From Flavobacterium soli DSM 19725 (GTDB taxonomy: Bacteria; Bacteroidota; Bacteroidia; Flavobacteriales; Flavobacteriaceae): a DNA stretch of 64,000 nt. The stretch is from contig NZ_AUGO01000002.1 of NCBI RefSeq assembly GCF_000422705.1, positions 62,001 through 126,000 on the forward strand, written 5' to 3'. Shown here piece after piece: positions 43,571-51,285 of this stretch; position 1 is the first letter of the stretch; every line of letters begins with the position of its first letter. Under the pieces are notes generated by a model. The model was not told where the DNA came from and made no database searches. It saw only the letters and a list, made by a program, of their open reading frames with translations. Made by a program: the position numbers and the translations under genes.

Positions 43571-43693
43571 CCAAGAGGTTTGTCGGCTTCCGCCAAGCAA
43601 ATTTGAACGCTCCAAGGCCTTGGTTGAGTTCCGCCATGCGAATTTAGACTTTTCAAGGGGTTTGTCGGCTTCCGCCAATCGAATTTGAATTTT
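43571..43693. repeat. Three diverged tandem copies of a 41-bp unit
   Basis: The units span 43571-43611, 43612-43652 and 43653-43693. Each carries TCCGCCA at the same offset (43589 or 43630 or 43671), followed by an AATTTGAA-like stretch and a CAAGG-like edge. Copies 1 and 3 share GGTTTGTCGGCTTCCGCCA. A degenerate fourth unit may follow to 43734. Confidence 0.8.
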
Positions 43694-43782
43694 TCAACTC
43701 CTTGATTTGCTTCCCGACAGTTAATGGATAACAGCAAACCTCTTGAGTGAGCCTTTATTATTTTATAGACCCAAAAACTTTG

Positions 43783-43790
43783 TATCTTTG
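43783..43790 (+). promoter_or_regulatory. -7 box of dnaG (TATCTTTG)
   Basis: TATCTTTG is an exact TAnnTTTG match, 32 bp before the dnaG GTG start. Confidence 0.5.
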
Positions 43791-43822
43791 AGCCTCTCAA
43801 CTATTGAATTTTTTCTGCAAAA

Positions 43823-45805
43823 GTGATATCCAAAAATACCATAGATACTGTTTTCGAAACCGCCCGAGTAGAGGAGGTTATCGGCGATTTCGTTCAGCTC
43901 AAAAGAGCTGGAAGTAATTTTAAAGGATTGAGTCCGTTCTCTAACGAGCGTTCTCCGTCGTTTATGGTATCGCCTGTAAAGCAGATCTGGAAGGATTTTA
44001 GTTCTGGAAAAGGAGGGAATTCCATCGCCTTTTTGATGGAGCACGAACATTTTACCTATCCGGAAGCCATTCGCTATCTGGCAAAAAAATACAACATCGA
44101 AATTGAAGAAACCGAACAGACGGAAGCCGAAAAAGCCAATGTTGATTTGAAGGAAAGTATGTTTCTGGTTTCTGAATTTGCCCAGAAATATTTTCACGAC
44201 ACGCTTTTGCATTCAGATGAAGGCAAGGCCATCGGTCTTTCGTATTTCAAGGAAAGAGGATTTTCTAACGAAACCATCAAGAAATTTGGGTTGGGATATT
44301 CGCCAGAATCTTGGGATGCTTTTTCTAAAGAAGCTCTTGGGAAAGGCTATAAATTGGAGTTCCTTGAAAGCACGGGATTGACGATTGTAAAAGACGATCA
44401 GAAATTATTAGATCGTTTTCGTGCAAGAGTAATGTTCCCGATACAAAGTATGTCGGGACGAACATTGGGTTTTGGTGGTAGGATTTTGACAAATGATAAA
44501 AAGGCTGCAAAATACCTGAACTCGCCCGAAAGCGATATTTATCATAAGAGCAAGGTTTTGTACGGAATTTATCAAGCCAAGCAAGCCATAGCCAAGCAAA
44601 ACAATTGTTTTTTGGTTGAGGGTTATACTGATGTAATTCAGTTCAACCAGGCCGGAATAGAGAATGTAGTAGCTTCTTCTGGAACGGCCCTGACGCCAGA
44701 TCAGATTCGATTGATTAATAGATTGACCAAAAATATTACCGTGTTGTTTGATGGCGATGCTGCCGGACTTCGGGCTTCCATCCGTGGAATCGATTTGATT
44801 TTGGAGGAAGGAATGAATGTAAAAGTCTGTACTTTTCCTGAGGGAGACGACCCAGATAGTTTTGCCAGAAAAACATCCTACGAAGATTTAGTAGCTTATT
44901 TGGAGACCAATGCAAAGGATTTTATCCAATTCAAAGCTTCTCTCTTGATGGATGATGCCAAGAATGACCCGGTAAAAAAAGCCGATTTGATTCGGGAAAT
45001 TGTCGTAAGTATTTCGAAGATTCCAGATCGAATTCAAAGGGAAATATACATTCAGGAATGTTCTAGGATTATGGATATTTCAGAGCAGGTTTTGGTGAGC
45101 ACCCTTGCTCAACTCGTTCAGAAAGACATAACTGAAACTGGAAAGAAGCTGAAGCAAGAGCAAAAGGCATTTGACGTCATTAAGTCTGAAGATGAGGCTG
45201 TCACTCCAGAAAAAGTAGATATTCTTTATGGTTTAGAACGAAAAATAATCGAAATTTTGTTGCTCTACGGAAATGTTGAGGATGAATTTGAAGATGTTTT
45301 GATGAGGGCAAACGAAGAAGGTGATATTGAAACCGTTACCGAAAAGAAGAATTATAAGGTTTATCAAAGAATTTATTTGAGCCTTCAGGAAGATGAGGTA
45401 GAGCTTGCCAATCCGCTATTTAGAGAAATTTATAACGACCTTATTAATTATTTTCATCAAGCCGAAAACTTCAATATGGAGCATTACTTGATGCAACTCA
45501 ACCAAGATTTTGCCCAGGAAGTAACTGATATTTTGATGGAAGATGAAAAAGTAGCGCTTCATAATTGGGAAGCCCAGAACATTATCGTAAAACAAAAAAA
45601 CCAGTCCATAAGTCAGTATGTTTCTGAAACAATACTGACGTTACGATGGTTTTTAGTGGATAAAATAATCGAAGAATTAAAAGGAGAAATATCGCCAGAA
45701 CCTAGTGCTGATAATTCTGAAATCCTTTCAACGGCTATGGATTATTATAAATTAATTAATTCTTTTTCTTCTAAATTAGGAAGAGTAATGTCTCGTTATC
45801 ACTAA
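43823..45805 (+). CDS. dnaG: DNA primase DnaG with degenerate zinc-binding domain
   Basis: This 660-residue primase makes RNA primers for replication. The toprim core is intact: VEGYTDVI (catalytic Glu) and LFDGDAAG. A C-terminal helicase-binding-like domain follows from about residue 430. The N-terminal CHC2 zinc ribbon is recognisable by layout (GLSPFSNERSPSF, then WKDFSSGKGGN), but all four ligand positions are changed, to Ser 37, Ser 40, Asp 58 and Ser 61. The start is GTG at 43823, giving the conserved MISKNTIDTVFE. The 3' end overlaps the convergent response regulator by 4 bp. Confidence 0.95.
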   Translation: MISKNTIDTVFETARVEEVIGDFVQLKRAGSNFKGLSPFSNERSPSFMVSPVKQIWKDFSSGKGGNSIAFLMEHEHFTYPEAIRYLAKKYNIEIEETEQTEAEKANVDLKESMFLVSEFAQKYFHDTLLHSDEGKAIGLSYFKERGFSNETIKKFGLGYSPESWDAFSKEALGKGYKLEFLESTGLTIVKDDQKLLDRFRARVMFPIQSMSGRTLGFGGRILTNDKKAAKYLNSPESDIYHKSKVLYGIYQAKQAIAKQNNCFLVEGYTDVIQFNQAGIENVVASSGTALTPDQIRLINRLTKNITVLFDGDAAGLRASIRGIDLILEEGMNVKVCTFPEGDDPDSFARKTSYEDLVAYLETNAKDFIQFKASLLMDDAKNDPVKKADLIREIVVSISKIPDRIQREIYIQECSRIMDISEQVLVSTLAQLVQKDITETGKKLKQEQKAFDVIKSEDEAVTPEKVDILYGLERKIIEILLLYGNVEDEFEDVLMRANEEGDIETVTEKKNYKVYQRIYLSLQEDEVELANPLFREIYNDLINYFHQAENFNMEHYLMQLNQDFAQEVTDILMEDEKVALHNWEAQNIIVKQKNQSISQYVSETILTLRWFLVDKIIEELKGEISPEPSADNSEILSTAMDYYKLINSFSSKLGRVMSRYH

Positions 45806-46431
45806 ACGATATCCAATGTTTTGGCTTTGTTTACCAAATCAACAAGATTCGTTACATTCAATTTATTGAGCAATCTCAATTTGTAGGTACTGATTGTTTT
45901 TTCGTTTAATCCAAGAATTTCTGATATTTCGTGGTTCTTTTTACCAGCACTCAAATACCTTAAAACTTCCAATTCTCTTGTAGATAGTTTTCTGTAAAGG
46001 CGTTCGCTTTTATGAAGTTTGGCTGCCATAGCGATATTTCTTTTTACCAATTCGCTAAAAACAACTTCGCCTTTTGAAGCATTGATAATTGCTGACTCTA
46101 AGCTTTCTAAGCTTTCCGTTTTGTGAATAAATCCAGCAACTCCTGTTTTCAAGAGATTTGGAGCATACATGGTTTCAGAAAGATTGGTGAAAATAAGTAT
46201 CTTGGTTTTAGGATGATCTTTAACCATCGCTTTAATAACGTTCACACTTTTTAGACCTTCAAGTTCTAAATCTAGAACTAAGACATCAACATCCTTGTTT
46301 TTCAAAGTACTTAAAACTTCGGAAAAATCATTGCTTTCTCCTGAGATACTTACATCAGAATGATTTTTAAAATACGATTTAATTCCAAATCGAACTACAG
46401 GTTGATTATCTGCTATAATTACTTTAATCAT
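45802..46431 (-). CDS. LuxR/NarL-type response regulator
   Basis: This 209-residue regulator has a receiver domain (IIADNQP at the acidic pocket, phospho-acceptor Asp in LVLDLELEG, Lys in FIHKTES) and a C-terminal helix-turn-helix (LSTRELEVLRYLSAGKKNHEI, then NEKTISTYKLRLLNKL). No sensor kinase gene adjoins, so it is an orphan here. Its stop overlaps the dnaG stop by 4 bp on the opposite strand, with no terminator between, so the two transcripts probably run into each other. Confidence 0.93.
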   Translation of the reverse strand: MIKVIIADNQPVVRFGIKSYFKNHSDVSISGESNDFSEVLSTLKNKDVDVLVLDLELEGLKSVNVIKAMVKDHPKTKILIFTNLSETMYAPNLLKTGVAGFIHKTESLESLESAIINASKGEVVFSELVKRNIAMAAKLHKSERLYRKLSTRELEVLRYLSAGKKNHEISEILGLNEKTISTYKLRLLNKLNVTNLVDLVNKAKTLDIV

Positions 46432-46522
46432 AATAATAAATTTAAGAAACGTTAATCAATTTGGGCATGTAAAGTTAAATAAAAAAAATAAATACTGTTA
46501 TAATAATGTTAAAAAATTACTA

Positions 46523-47326
46523 TTAATATTGATTTGGAAGGTTGCAAACAGGTATAGGAAGCATTTTATGCTGGTTTATTGTATTTAATTTCTTATATAT
46601 CTCAAAAACAACTTTTTCTCTGCCAGAAAATTCATCTGAAGTTCTTCCTTGTTCATCAGCAATCATTGCCCATTCTAGTTCGTCATAACTCGCTCCAAGT
46701 TGATCTTCATCAGTTCTATCATCACCAAATAGTCCATCTGTAGGGGCTGCTTTCAAAATAGACTGTGGTATGGAAAGATATTCGCCTAAAGCATATACTT
46801 CACTCTTCATCAAATCAGCAATTGGACTCAAATCTACTCCTCCATCACCATATTTGGTATAGAAACCAACACCGAAGTCTTCTACTTTGTTTCCTGTTCC
46901 GGCAACCAAAAGGCCATGAATTCCAGCAAAGTAATATAAGGTAGTCATTCGTAGTCTTGCTCTAGTATTGGCAAGCGATAGATTTAGTTTTGCTATATCA
47001 TCTGTTTCAGGAACAGCTGTTTTGAACGTTTCAAATGTCGAAGTCAAATCTGCAATCACATTGGTAACATTCGGAAACCGGCTTTTCAATTGTTCAATAT
47101 GCTCCTGTCCACGATTAACTTGTTTCGGATCTTGATGAATGGGCATTTCTACGCATAAAACCTTCAAGCCAGTTTGAGCACAAAGTGTCGAAGTAACAGC
47201 CGAATCGACACCTCCAGATATTCCTACAACAAAACCGTTCACTTTTGCGTTAGTTGCATAGGTTTTCAACCAATTTACAATATGTTCATTTACTTTTTCA
47301 ATAGCAATTGAATTCTTTTTTTGCAT
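46523..47326 (-). CDS. nadE: NH3/glutamine-independent NAD+ synthetase
   Basis: This enzyme makes NAD+ from deamido-NAD+ using ammonia and ATP. The PP-loop VVGISGGVDSAV, GTGNKVEDFGVGFYTKYGDGGVD (split as GTGNK and YGDGG) and PTDGL are the NadE signatures. There is no glutaminase domain. The start at 47326 (MQKKNSIAIEK, 267 residues) fits the family better than the longer frame to 47401, which runs through upstream DNA. It is divergent from gldB. Confidence 0.94.
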   Translation of the reverse strand: MQKKNSIAIEKVNEHIVNWLKTYATNAKVNGFVVGISGGVDSAVTSTLCAQTGLKVLCVEMPIHQDPKQVNRGQEHIEQLKSRFPNVTNVIADLTSTFETFKTAVPETDDIAKLNLSLANTRARLRMTTLYYFAGIHGLLVAGTGNKVEDFGVGFYTKYGDGGVDLSPIADLMKSEVYALGEYLSIPQSILKAAPTDGLFGDDRTDEDQLGASYDELEWAMIADEQGRTSDEFSGREKVVFEIYKKLNTINQHKMLPIPVCNLPNQY

Positions 47327-47356
47327 AATATTTTGATATCTAAAAAAACAGCAGTG

Positions 47357-47364
47357 TATATTTG
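47357..47364 (+). promoter_or_regulatory. TATATTTG -7 box upstream of gldB
   Basis: TATATTTG on the plus strand points toward gldB, but the coding start is about 180 bp downstream. This would give a long leader containing the TTACGAA/TTCGTAA hairpin near 47501-47516. Confidence 0.4.
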
Positions 47365-47542
47365 CACTGTATTTTAAAGTGGTTAAAATTATAAAAAACA
47401 AAAATACTGATTGTTACGGAATTTCACTAAAACATTAGGCGATTATACCTACTTATTGGGATAATTTATTTCGCTGAAGGCTTGGTCTAAAGGGTTTTCT
47501 TACGAAACTTCGTAATTGTTGGTTGTAAAAACAAAACTATTC

Positions 47543-48505
47543 ATGAAACAGGCATTTTTACTTTGTTCCTTAATTATTATTATGGCTTCTTGCGACAAGA
47601 AATCAAAGGTCGAAAAGCAAGTTGAAGAAATTCCACTTGAAGTAAAAGTAGAACGATTTGATAAAGTTTTCTTTGAGACGCCAGTAGCTGATTTGCCAAA
47701 AATTAAAAAACTATATCCCGAATTTTTCCCCGATGGTGTGGAAGATAAGGTTTGGATTGAAAAAATGAGTAATCCATTGTGGAGGGAATTATATGCAGAA
47801 GTTCAAAAGACATTTGGTGATTTTGGATCTGAGAAAACGGCGATAGAGGATGTTTTTAGACATGCAAAGTACTATTTTCCAGAAACCCAAACGCCAGAAG
47901 TTATAACAGTGATTGGAGAAATGGACTATAATAATAAGGTGATTTACACCGGTAATTTGCTTTTAATTTCAATGGAATTGTATTTAGGGAAAGATCATGA
48001 ATACTATCAAAGTGAATTTCCTGCCTATCTACGTCAAAATTTTCAAAAGCAACAATTGATGCCTGATATTGTTTCGGCTTTTAGTACAGGAAAGATATCG
48101 GAACCAGCCACTAAAAATTTACTATCCCAGATGGTCTTTGCAGGAAAGGAACTCTATATTAAGGACTTGCTAATTCCGGACGTTTCTGATGCCGACAAAA
48201 TTGGATACACACAAGAACAAATTGCTTGGTGTGATGAAAATGAAGAATACATGTGGCGTTATTTTATTGAAGGGAATCTTTTATATGATTCAGATTCTCG
48301 ATTAGGAAATCGTTTTATCAATAAAGCTCCCTTTTCTAAATTCTATCTGGAGATAGATAATGAAACACCAGGTAGAGTTGGAACTTGGGTGGGATGGCAA
48401 ATTGTTCGTTCGTTTGCAAAAAATAATGATGTCAGTTTAGAGCAGCTTTTGCAGATGGATGCTGTTGAAATTTTTAATAAATCAAAATATAAACCAAAGA
48501 AATAA
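47543..48505 (+). CDS. gldB: Gliding motility lipoprotein GldB
   Basis: This 320-residue lipoprotein has a lipobox IIMASC with Cys 17 and then the GldB body (VERFDKVFFETPVADLP, LYPEFFPDG, YFIEGNLLYDSDSRL and TPGRVGTWVGWQIV). In Flavobacterium johnsoniae GldB is needed for gliding motility. I start at 47543 (MKQAFLL) so that the signal peptide begins normally; the longer frame at 47516 adds nine residues. gldC follows with a one-base overlap. Confidence 0.95.
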   Translation: MKQAFLLCSLIIIMASCDKKSKVEKQVEEIPLEVKVERFDKVFFETPVADLPKIKKLYPEFFPDGVEDKVWIEKMSNPLWRELYAEVQKTFGDFGSEKTAIEDVFRHAKYYFPETQTPEVITVIGEMDYNNKVIYTGNLLLISMELYLGKDHEYYQSEFPAYLRQNFQKQQLMPDIVSAFSTGKISEPATKNLLSQMVFAGKELYIKDLLIPDVSDADKIGYTQEQIAWCDENEEYMWRYFIEGNLLYDSDSRLGNRFINKAPFSKFYLEIDNETPGRVGTWVGWQIVRSFAKNNDVSLEQLLQMDAVEIFNKSKYKPKK

Positions 48506-48840
48506 TGGCCAATACAATTACCTCAGAAATAAAATTCCTAGTTGAATTAGACGAAAATAGAGTTCCCGAAAAACTGAGCTGGACGGCTCAAGATGGCGGA
48601 GTGGATGCTGAAGAAGCAAAAGCACTAATGCTGTCAATATGGGACAGTAAAGCCCAAGAAACCTTGAGAATCGACTTGTGGACGAAAGACATGCCGGTAG
48701 ACGAAATGAAAAAATTTTTCCATCAAACGCTTGTGGCTATGGCCGATACTTTTCAGCGTGCTACCGATGATGAAAAAATGACCGATACGATGAAGGATTT
48801 CTGCGATTATTTTGCAGAGAAGATGGAGTTGAAGGGGTAG
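48505..48840 (+). CDS. gldC: Gliding motility protein GldC
   Basis: This 111-residue cytoplasmic-looking protein matches GldC: SEIKFLVELDENRVPEKLSW, WDSKAQETLRIDLWTKDMP and FCDYFAEKM. It is made from the gldB transcript; the gldB stop overlaps its ATG (TAATG). In F. johnsoniae GldC supports gliding, although its exact task is unclear. A perfect 18-bp hairpin follows 22 bp after the stop. Confidence 0.95.
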   Translation: MANTITSEIKFLVELDENRVPEKLSWTAQDGGVDAEEAKALMLSIWDSKAQETLRIDLWTKDMPVDEMKKFFHQTLVAMADTFQRATDDEKMTDTMKDFCDYFAEKMELKG

Positions 48841-48861
48841 AAGCTTTAGGAATTAAATACG

Positions 48862-48907
48862 AATTGCACCAATTTTCACGAATTGATATGTGAAAATTGG
48901 TGCAATT
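48862..48907. repeat. Perfect 18-bp inverted repeat between gldC and ysxC
   Basis: The arms 48862-48879 and 48890-48907 pair without mismatch around a 10-nt loop. The left arm consists of CACCAATT and CACGAATT-like units at 10-bp spacing, so it resembles the CACAGATT repeat family. No T-tract follows, yet the position between convergent genes fits transcription end or RNA protection. Confidence 0.8.
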
Positions 48908-48923
48908 TGTTTAAAAGTATTGT

Positions 48924-49541
48924 CTACAACAAATTATTCTTAAACATTTCATCATTAATTTCTCCGATGTAATCTAAAAGCTCTTCTTTTCCAATTGCAT
49001 CAAGAGATGAAGTAACAAAATAAGGAGGCATTTCGGCCCAATTATTAGCAAACATTTGTTTTTTGTAAGCTGCAATATGTGAGTCGATTTTTGTCTTGCT
49101 GATCTTGTCTGCTTTAGTAAAAACGATGCAGAAAGGTATTTCGCTTTCGCCCATATAGTTCATAAATTCAATATCGATATTCTGAGCTTCATGACGAATA
49201 TCTATCAAGACAAAAGCACAAACCAATTGTTCTCTTGTTTCAAAATAATCAGTAATAAACTGCTGGAAAACAGATTTGGTTTTTTTTGAAACTTTTGCAT
49301 ATCCATAACCCGGCAAATCGACCAAAAACCAATTATTGTTGATCTTGAAATGATTAATAAGTTGAGTCTTTCCTGGTCTTCCAGAAGTTTTTGCTAAATT
49401 TTTATGGTTCGTCAGCATGTTAATCAACGAAGATTTCCCAACGTTAGATCTCCCAATAAAAGCATATTCAGGAATTGGATCTTTTGGGCATTTTGCAACT
49501 TCAGAATTACTTATTATAAACTCGGCGGTATTAATTTTCAT
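48924..49541 (-). CDS. ysxC: Ribosome biogenesis GTPase YsxC/EngB
   Basis: This 205-residue GTPase helps assemble the large ribosomal subunit. The G motifs are visible: GRSNVGKS (G1), a G2/G3 region with KTQLINHF and LVDLPGYGYA, FTKADK (G4) and TSSLD (G5). The start at 49541 (MKINTAEFIIS) is supported by a TAACTTTG -7 box at 49560-49567, which would overlap the longer start at 49562. Confidence 0.95.
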   Translation of the reverse strand: MKINTAEFIISNSEVAKCPKDPIPEYAFIGRSNVGKSSLINMLTNHKNLAKTSGRPGKTQLINHFKINNNWFLVDLPGYGYAKVSKKTKSVFQQFITDYFETREQLVCAFVLIDIRHEAQNIDIEFMNYMGESEIPFCIVFTKADKISKTKIDSHIAAYKKQMFANNWAEMPPYFVTSSLDAIGKEELLDYIGEINDEMFKNNLL

Positions 49542-49559
49542 TATTTCAATAGATTTGGG

Positions 49560-49567
49560 CAAAGTTA
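49560..49567 (-). promoter_or_regulatory. -7 box of ysxC (TAACTTTG)
   Basis: The minus strand reads TAACTTTG, an exact match, 18 bp before the ATG at 49541. Confidence 0.5.
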
Positions 49568-49570
49568 GTC

Positions 49571-49624
49571 AAAAAAAATGACCACTACTTTTCTGAATCA
49601 AATTCAGTAAAATAGTGGTCTTTT
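49571..49624 (-). terminator. Terminator of the alpha/beta hydrolase gene
   Basis: GACCACTA (49580-49587) pairs with TAGTGGTC (49613-49620), with an inner CTGAAT/ATTCAG stem. On the minus strand a T-tract follows. It lies 14 bp past the hydrolase stop. Confidence 0.85.
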
Positions 49625-49638
49625 GTCATTCAGTAGTG

Positions 49639-50403
49639 TTATAAATTTGCTTTCTTCAGCCAATTGTGCATCACTTCGTTAAATTCATCAGGATGTTCCA
49701 TCATGGCAGCATGGCCACATTTGTCAATCCAATATAAGGAAGAATTTGGTAGTAGTTTATCAAACTCTATTGCAACTTCAGGAGGTGTCACTTTGTCATT
49801 TTTGCCCCAAATGATGCAAGTTGGAACGTGCATCTTTGGTAAATCCTTTGCCATATTATGGCGAATCGCACTTTTAGCAATTGTTAAGGTCTTAATTAAT
49901 TTTATTCGATCATTGGCCATTGTATAAACCTCGTCAACAATTTCTTTAGTGGCAATTTTTGGGTCATAAAATACATCCTCTGCTTTCTTTTGAATATAGT
50001 CATAATCGCCTCTTCTTGGATAGCTGTCGCCCATTGCACTTTCATAAAGACCTGAACTTCCTGTGATTATAAGTCCGAGCATTTTTTCAGGATACATTTT
50101 CGTATGGTACAAAGCGATATGCCCGCCAAGAGAATTTCCAAGAAGAATAACCCTGTCAAAACCTTTATAAGTGATGAAATCTTTTACATACTTGGCAAAA
50201 GCCTTAACATTTGTTTTAAGAATACTTTGGGTGTAGATTGGCAATTCTGGAATTACTACTTTATAGCCATATTTTGGAAAAAAATTGGCAACCCCGTCAA
50301 AATTGCTCAAGCCTCCCATTAAACCGTGCAAAATGATGATTGGTGTTCCTTCACCAGCTTCGTAATATTTGTATTTTCCGTCTTTTTTTAACTCGTGTTC
50401 CAT
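49639..50403 (-). CDS. Alpha/beta hydrolase
   Basis: This 254-residue hydrolase has HGLMGG (oxyanion region), the nucleophile elbow GNSLGGH, WGKNDKVTP (acid) and KCGHAAMMEHP (catalytic His). No signal peptide is present, so it should be cytoplasmic. The substrate cannot be deduced. I start at 50403 (MEHELKKDG); the longer frame to 50445 runs into a TATATTTG -7 box. Confidence 0.9.
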   Translation of the reverse strand: MEHELKKDGKYKYYEAGEGTPIIILHGLMGGLSNFDGVANFFPKYGYKVVIPELPIYTQSILKTNVKAFAKYVKDFITYKGFDRVILLGNSLGGHIALYHTKMYPEKMLGLIITGSSGLYESAMGDSYPRRGDYDYIQKKAEDVFYDPKIATKEIVDEVYTMANDRIKLIKTLTIAKSAIRHNMAKDLPKMHVPTCIIWGKNDKVTPPEVAIEFDKLLPNSSLYWIDKCGHAAMMEHPDEFNEVMHNWLKKANL

Positions 50404-50442
50404 TGTTGTTTTGGCATTTTTATCCCGAAATTTCAGGAACAA

Positions 50443-50450
50443 CAAATATA
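50443..50450 (-). promoter_or_regulatory. -7 box of the hydrolase gene (TATATTTG)
   Basis: The minus strand reads TATATTTG, an exact match, 39 bp before the chosen start. Confidence 0.45.
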
Positions 50451-50724
50451 TGATTTTATGGGTAAAAACTATTTTTTACTTCTTTATTATTTAACAACTA
50501 TGCAATTTACTTGAAAATGATTTGTAAGATTTTAACAATTACAATGATCCAAGTTAAAATTTGTAATTATATCTGATGTAATTCTGCTATTGAAGATAAA
50601 CCAATTGATGAGCAAAAATAAACTGATTGTTGCTAATTATTTTCCAAATTCACTGAATCATTAAAATATAATCAAAGAAATTCTAATAATCTGAAATCGA
50701 ACAGCTAAGCTTTTTGATACGCAA

Positions 50725-50789
50725 GTGGTAAAACTTATCAACAAAGTGGGATAAAGTGGTAAAATGTGGTATTATTTTTTATATTTTTG
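50725..50789 (+). promoter_or_regulatory. mraZ promoter with MraZ-type GTGG direct repeats
   Basis: GTGG occurs at 50725, 50746, 50756 and 50766. The last three are spaced exactly 10 bp and are set in an AAAGTGG/AATGTGG context. MraZ is known to bind TGGGN repeats at 10-bp spacing in E. coli and AAAGTG boxes in mycoplasma. The -7 box TATTTTTG is at 50782-50789, so the repeats cover the -33 region, where a repressor would act. Confidence 0.75.
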
Positions 50790-50811
50790 TCCTTAAACAA
50801 ATCTGAACGAC

Positions 50812-51285
50812 TTGAATACGATAATCGGGACATACGAATGTAAAGTTGATGCTAAAGGAAGGCTGATGTTGCCATCGCCCTTGAAGAAGCAATTGACGGC
50901 GTCTTTGCAGGAAGGTTTCGTGCTAAAGCGTTCTGTGTTTGATGCTTGTCTTGAACTTTGGCCAATGGCAGAATGGAATTTGATGATGTTAAAAATTAAC
51001 AAACTGAATCGCTTCAATAAGAAAAACAACGATTTCATTCGAAAGTTTATGGCGGGTGTAAAAGTGATTGAAATTGATGATCTGGGAAGGTTATTGATTC
51101 CGAAAGACCTTGTTTCGTTCAGTAAAATCTCAAAAGATGTGGTGCTTTCATCAAAAGTGAACATTGTGGAGATTTGGGACAAGGATTTATATGAAAAATC
51201 AATTGGAGATGATGATATTGATTTTGCAGATTTGGCAGAAGAAGTAATGGGAAATTTAAATGACGACGACAATGGAATATCATAA
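50812..51285 (+). CDS. mraZ: Transcriptional regulator MraZ
   Basis: This 157-residue protein has two SpoVT/AbrB-like MraZ halves: GTYECKVDAKGRLMLPSPLK and VIEIDDLGRLLIPKDLV. MraZ binds repeats upstream of its own gene and usually restrains the dcw cluster. The start is TTG at 50812 (MNTIIGTYECK); there is no suitable ATG. Four GTGG boxes stand just upstream. It overlaps rsmH by 26 nt. Confidence 0.95.
   Translation: MNTIIGTYECKVDAKGRLMLPSPLKKQLTASLQEGFVLKRSVFDACLELWPMAEWNLMMLKINKLNRFNKKNNDFIRKFMAGVKVIEIDDLGRLLIPKDLVSFSKISKDVVLSSKVNIVEIWDKDLYEKSIGDDDIDFADLAEEVMGNLNDDDNGIS

Larger units (their letters stand above)
43394..43822. other. Intergenic region before dnaG with 41-bp tandem repeats
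   Basis: These 429 bp hold a terminator (43426-43455), a tandem repeat array (43571-43693) and the dnaG promoter box (43783-43790). Minus-strand frames crossing the array have no recognisable protein features and I do not call them genes. Confidence 0.7.
50404..50811. other. Intergenic region between the hydrolase and mraZ
   Basis: These 408 bp contain the hydrolase -7 box (50443-50450), a degenerate TCCCGAAATTTCAGGA palindrome (50422-50437), about 250 bp of AT-rich DNA with no gene, and the mraZ boxes and promoter (50725-50789). Confidence 0.65.

Noticed and set aside
43571..43734. Possible CRISPR array
   Set aside because: The period is 41 bp, but units diverge along their full length. 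There is no constant repeat alternating with unique spacers, and no cas gene is present.
43483..43800. Minus-strand open frame of 105 codons across the 41-bp repeats, and the overlapping frame at 43332-43637
   Set aside because: The frames are created by the tandem repeats and by read-through of the ECF operon 3' end. They have no start context, no known domain and odd composition.
47357..47364. TATATTTG box as the nadE promoter
   Set aside because: The box is on the plus strand and points away from nadE, which is on the minus strand.
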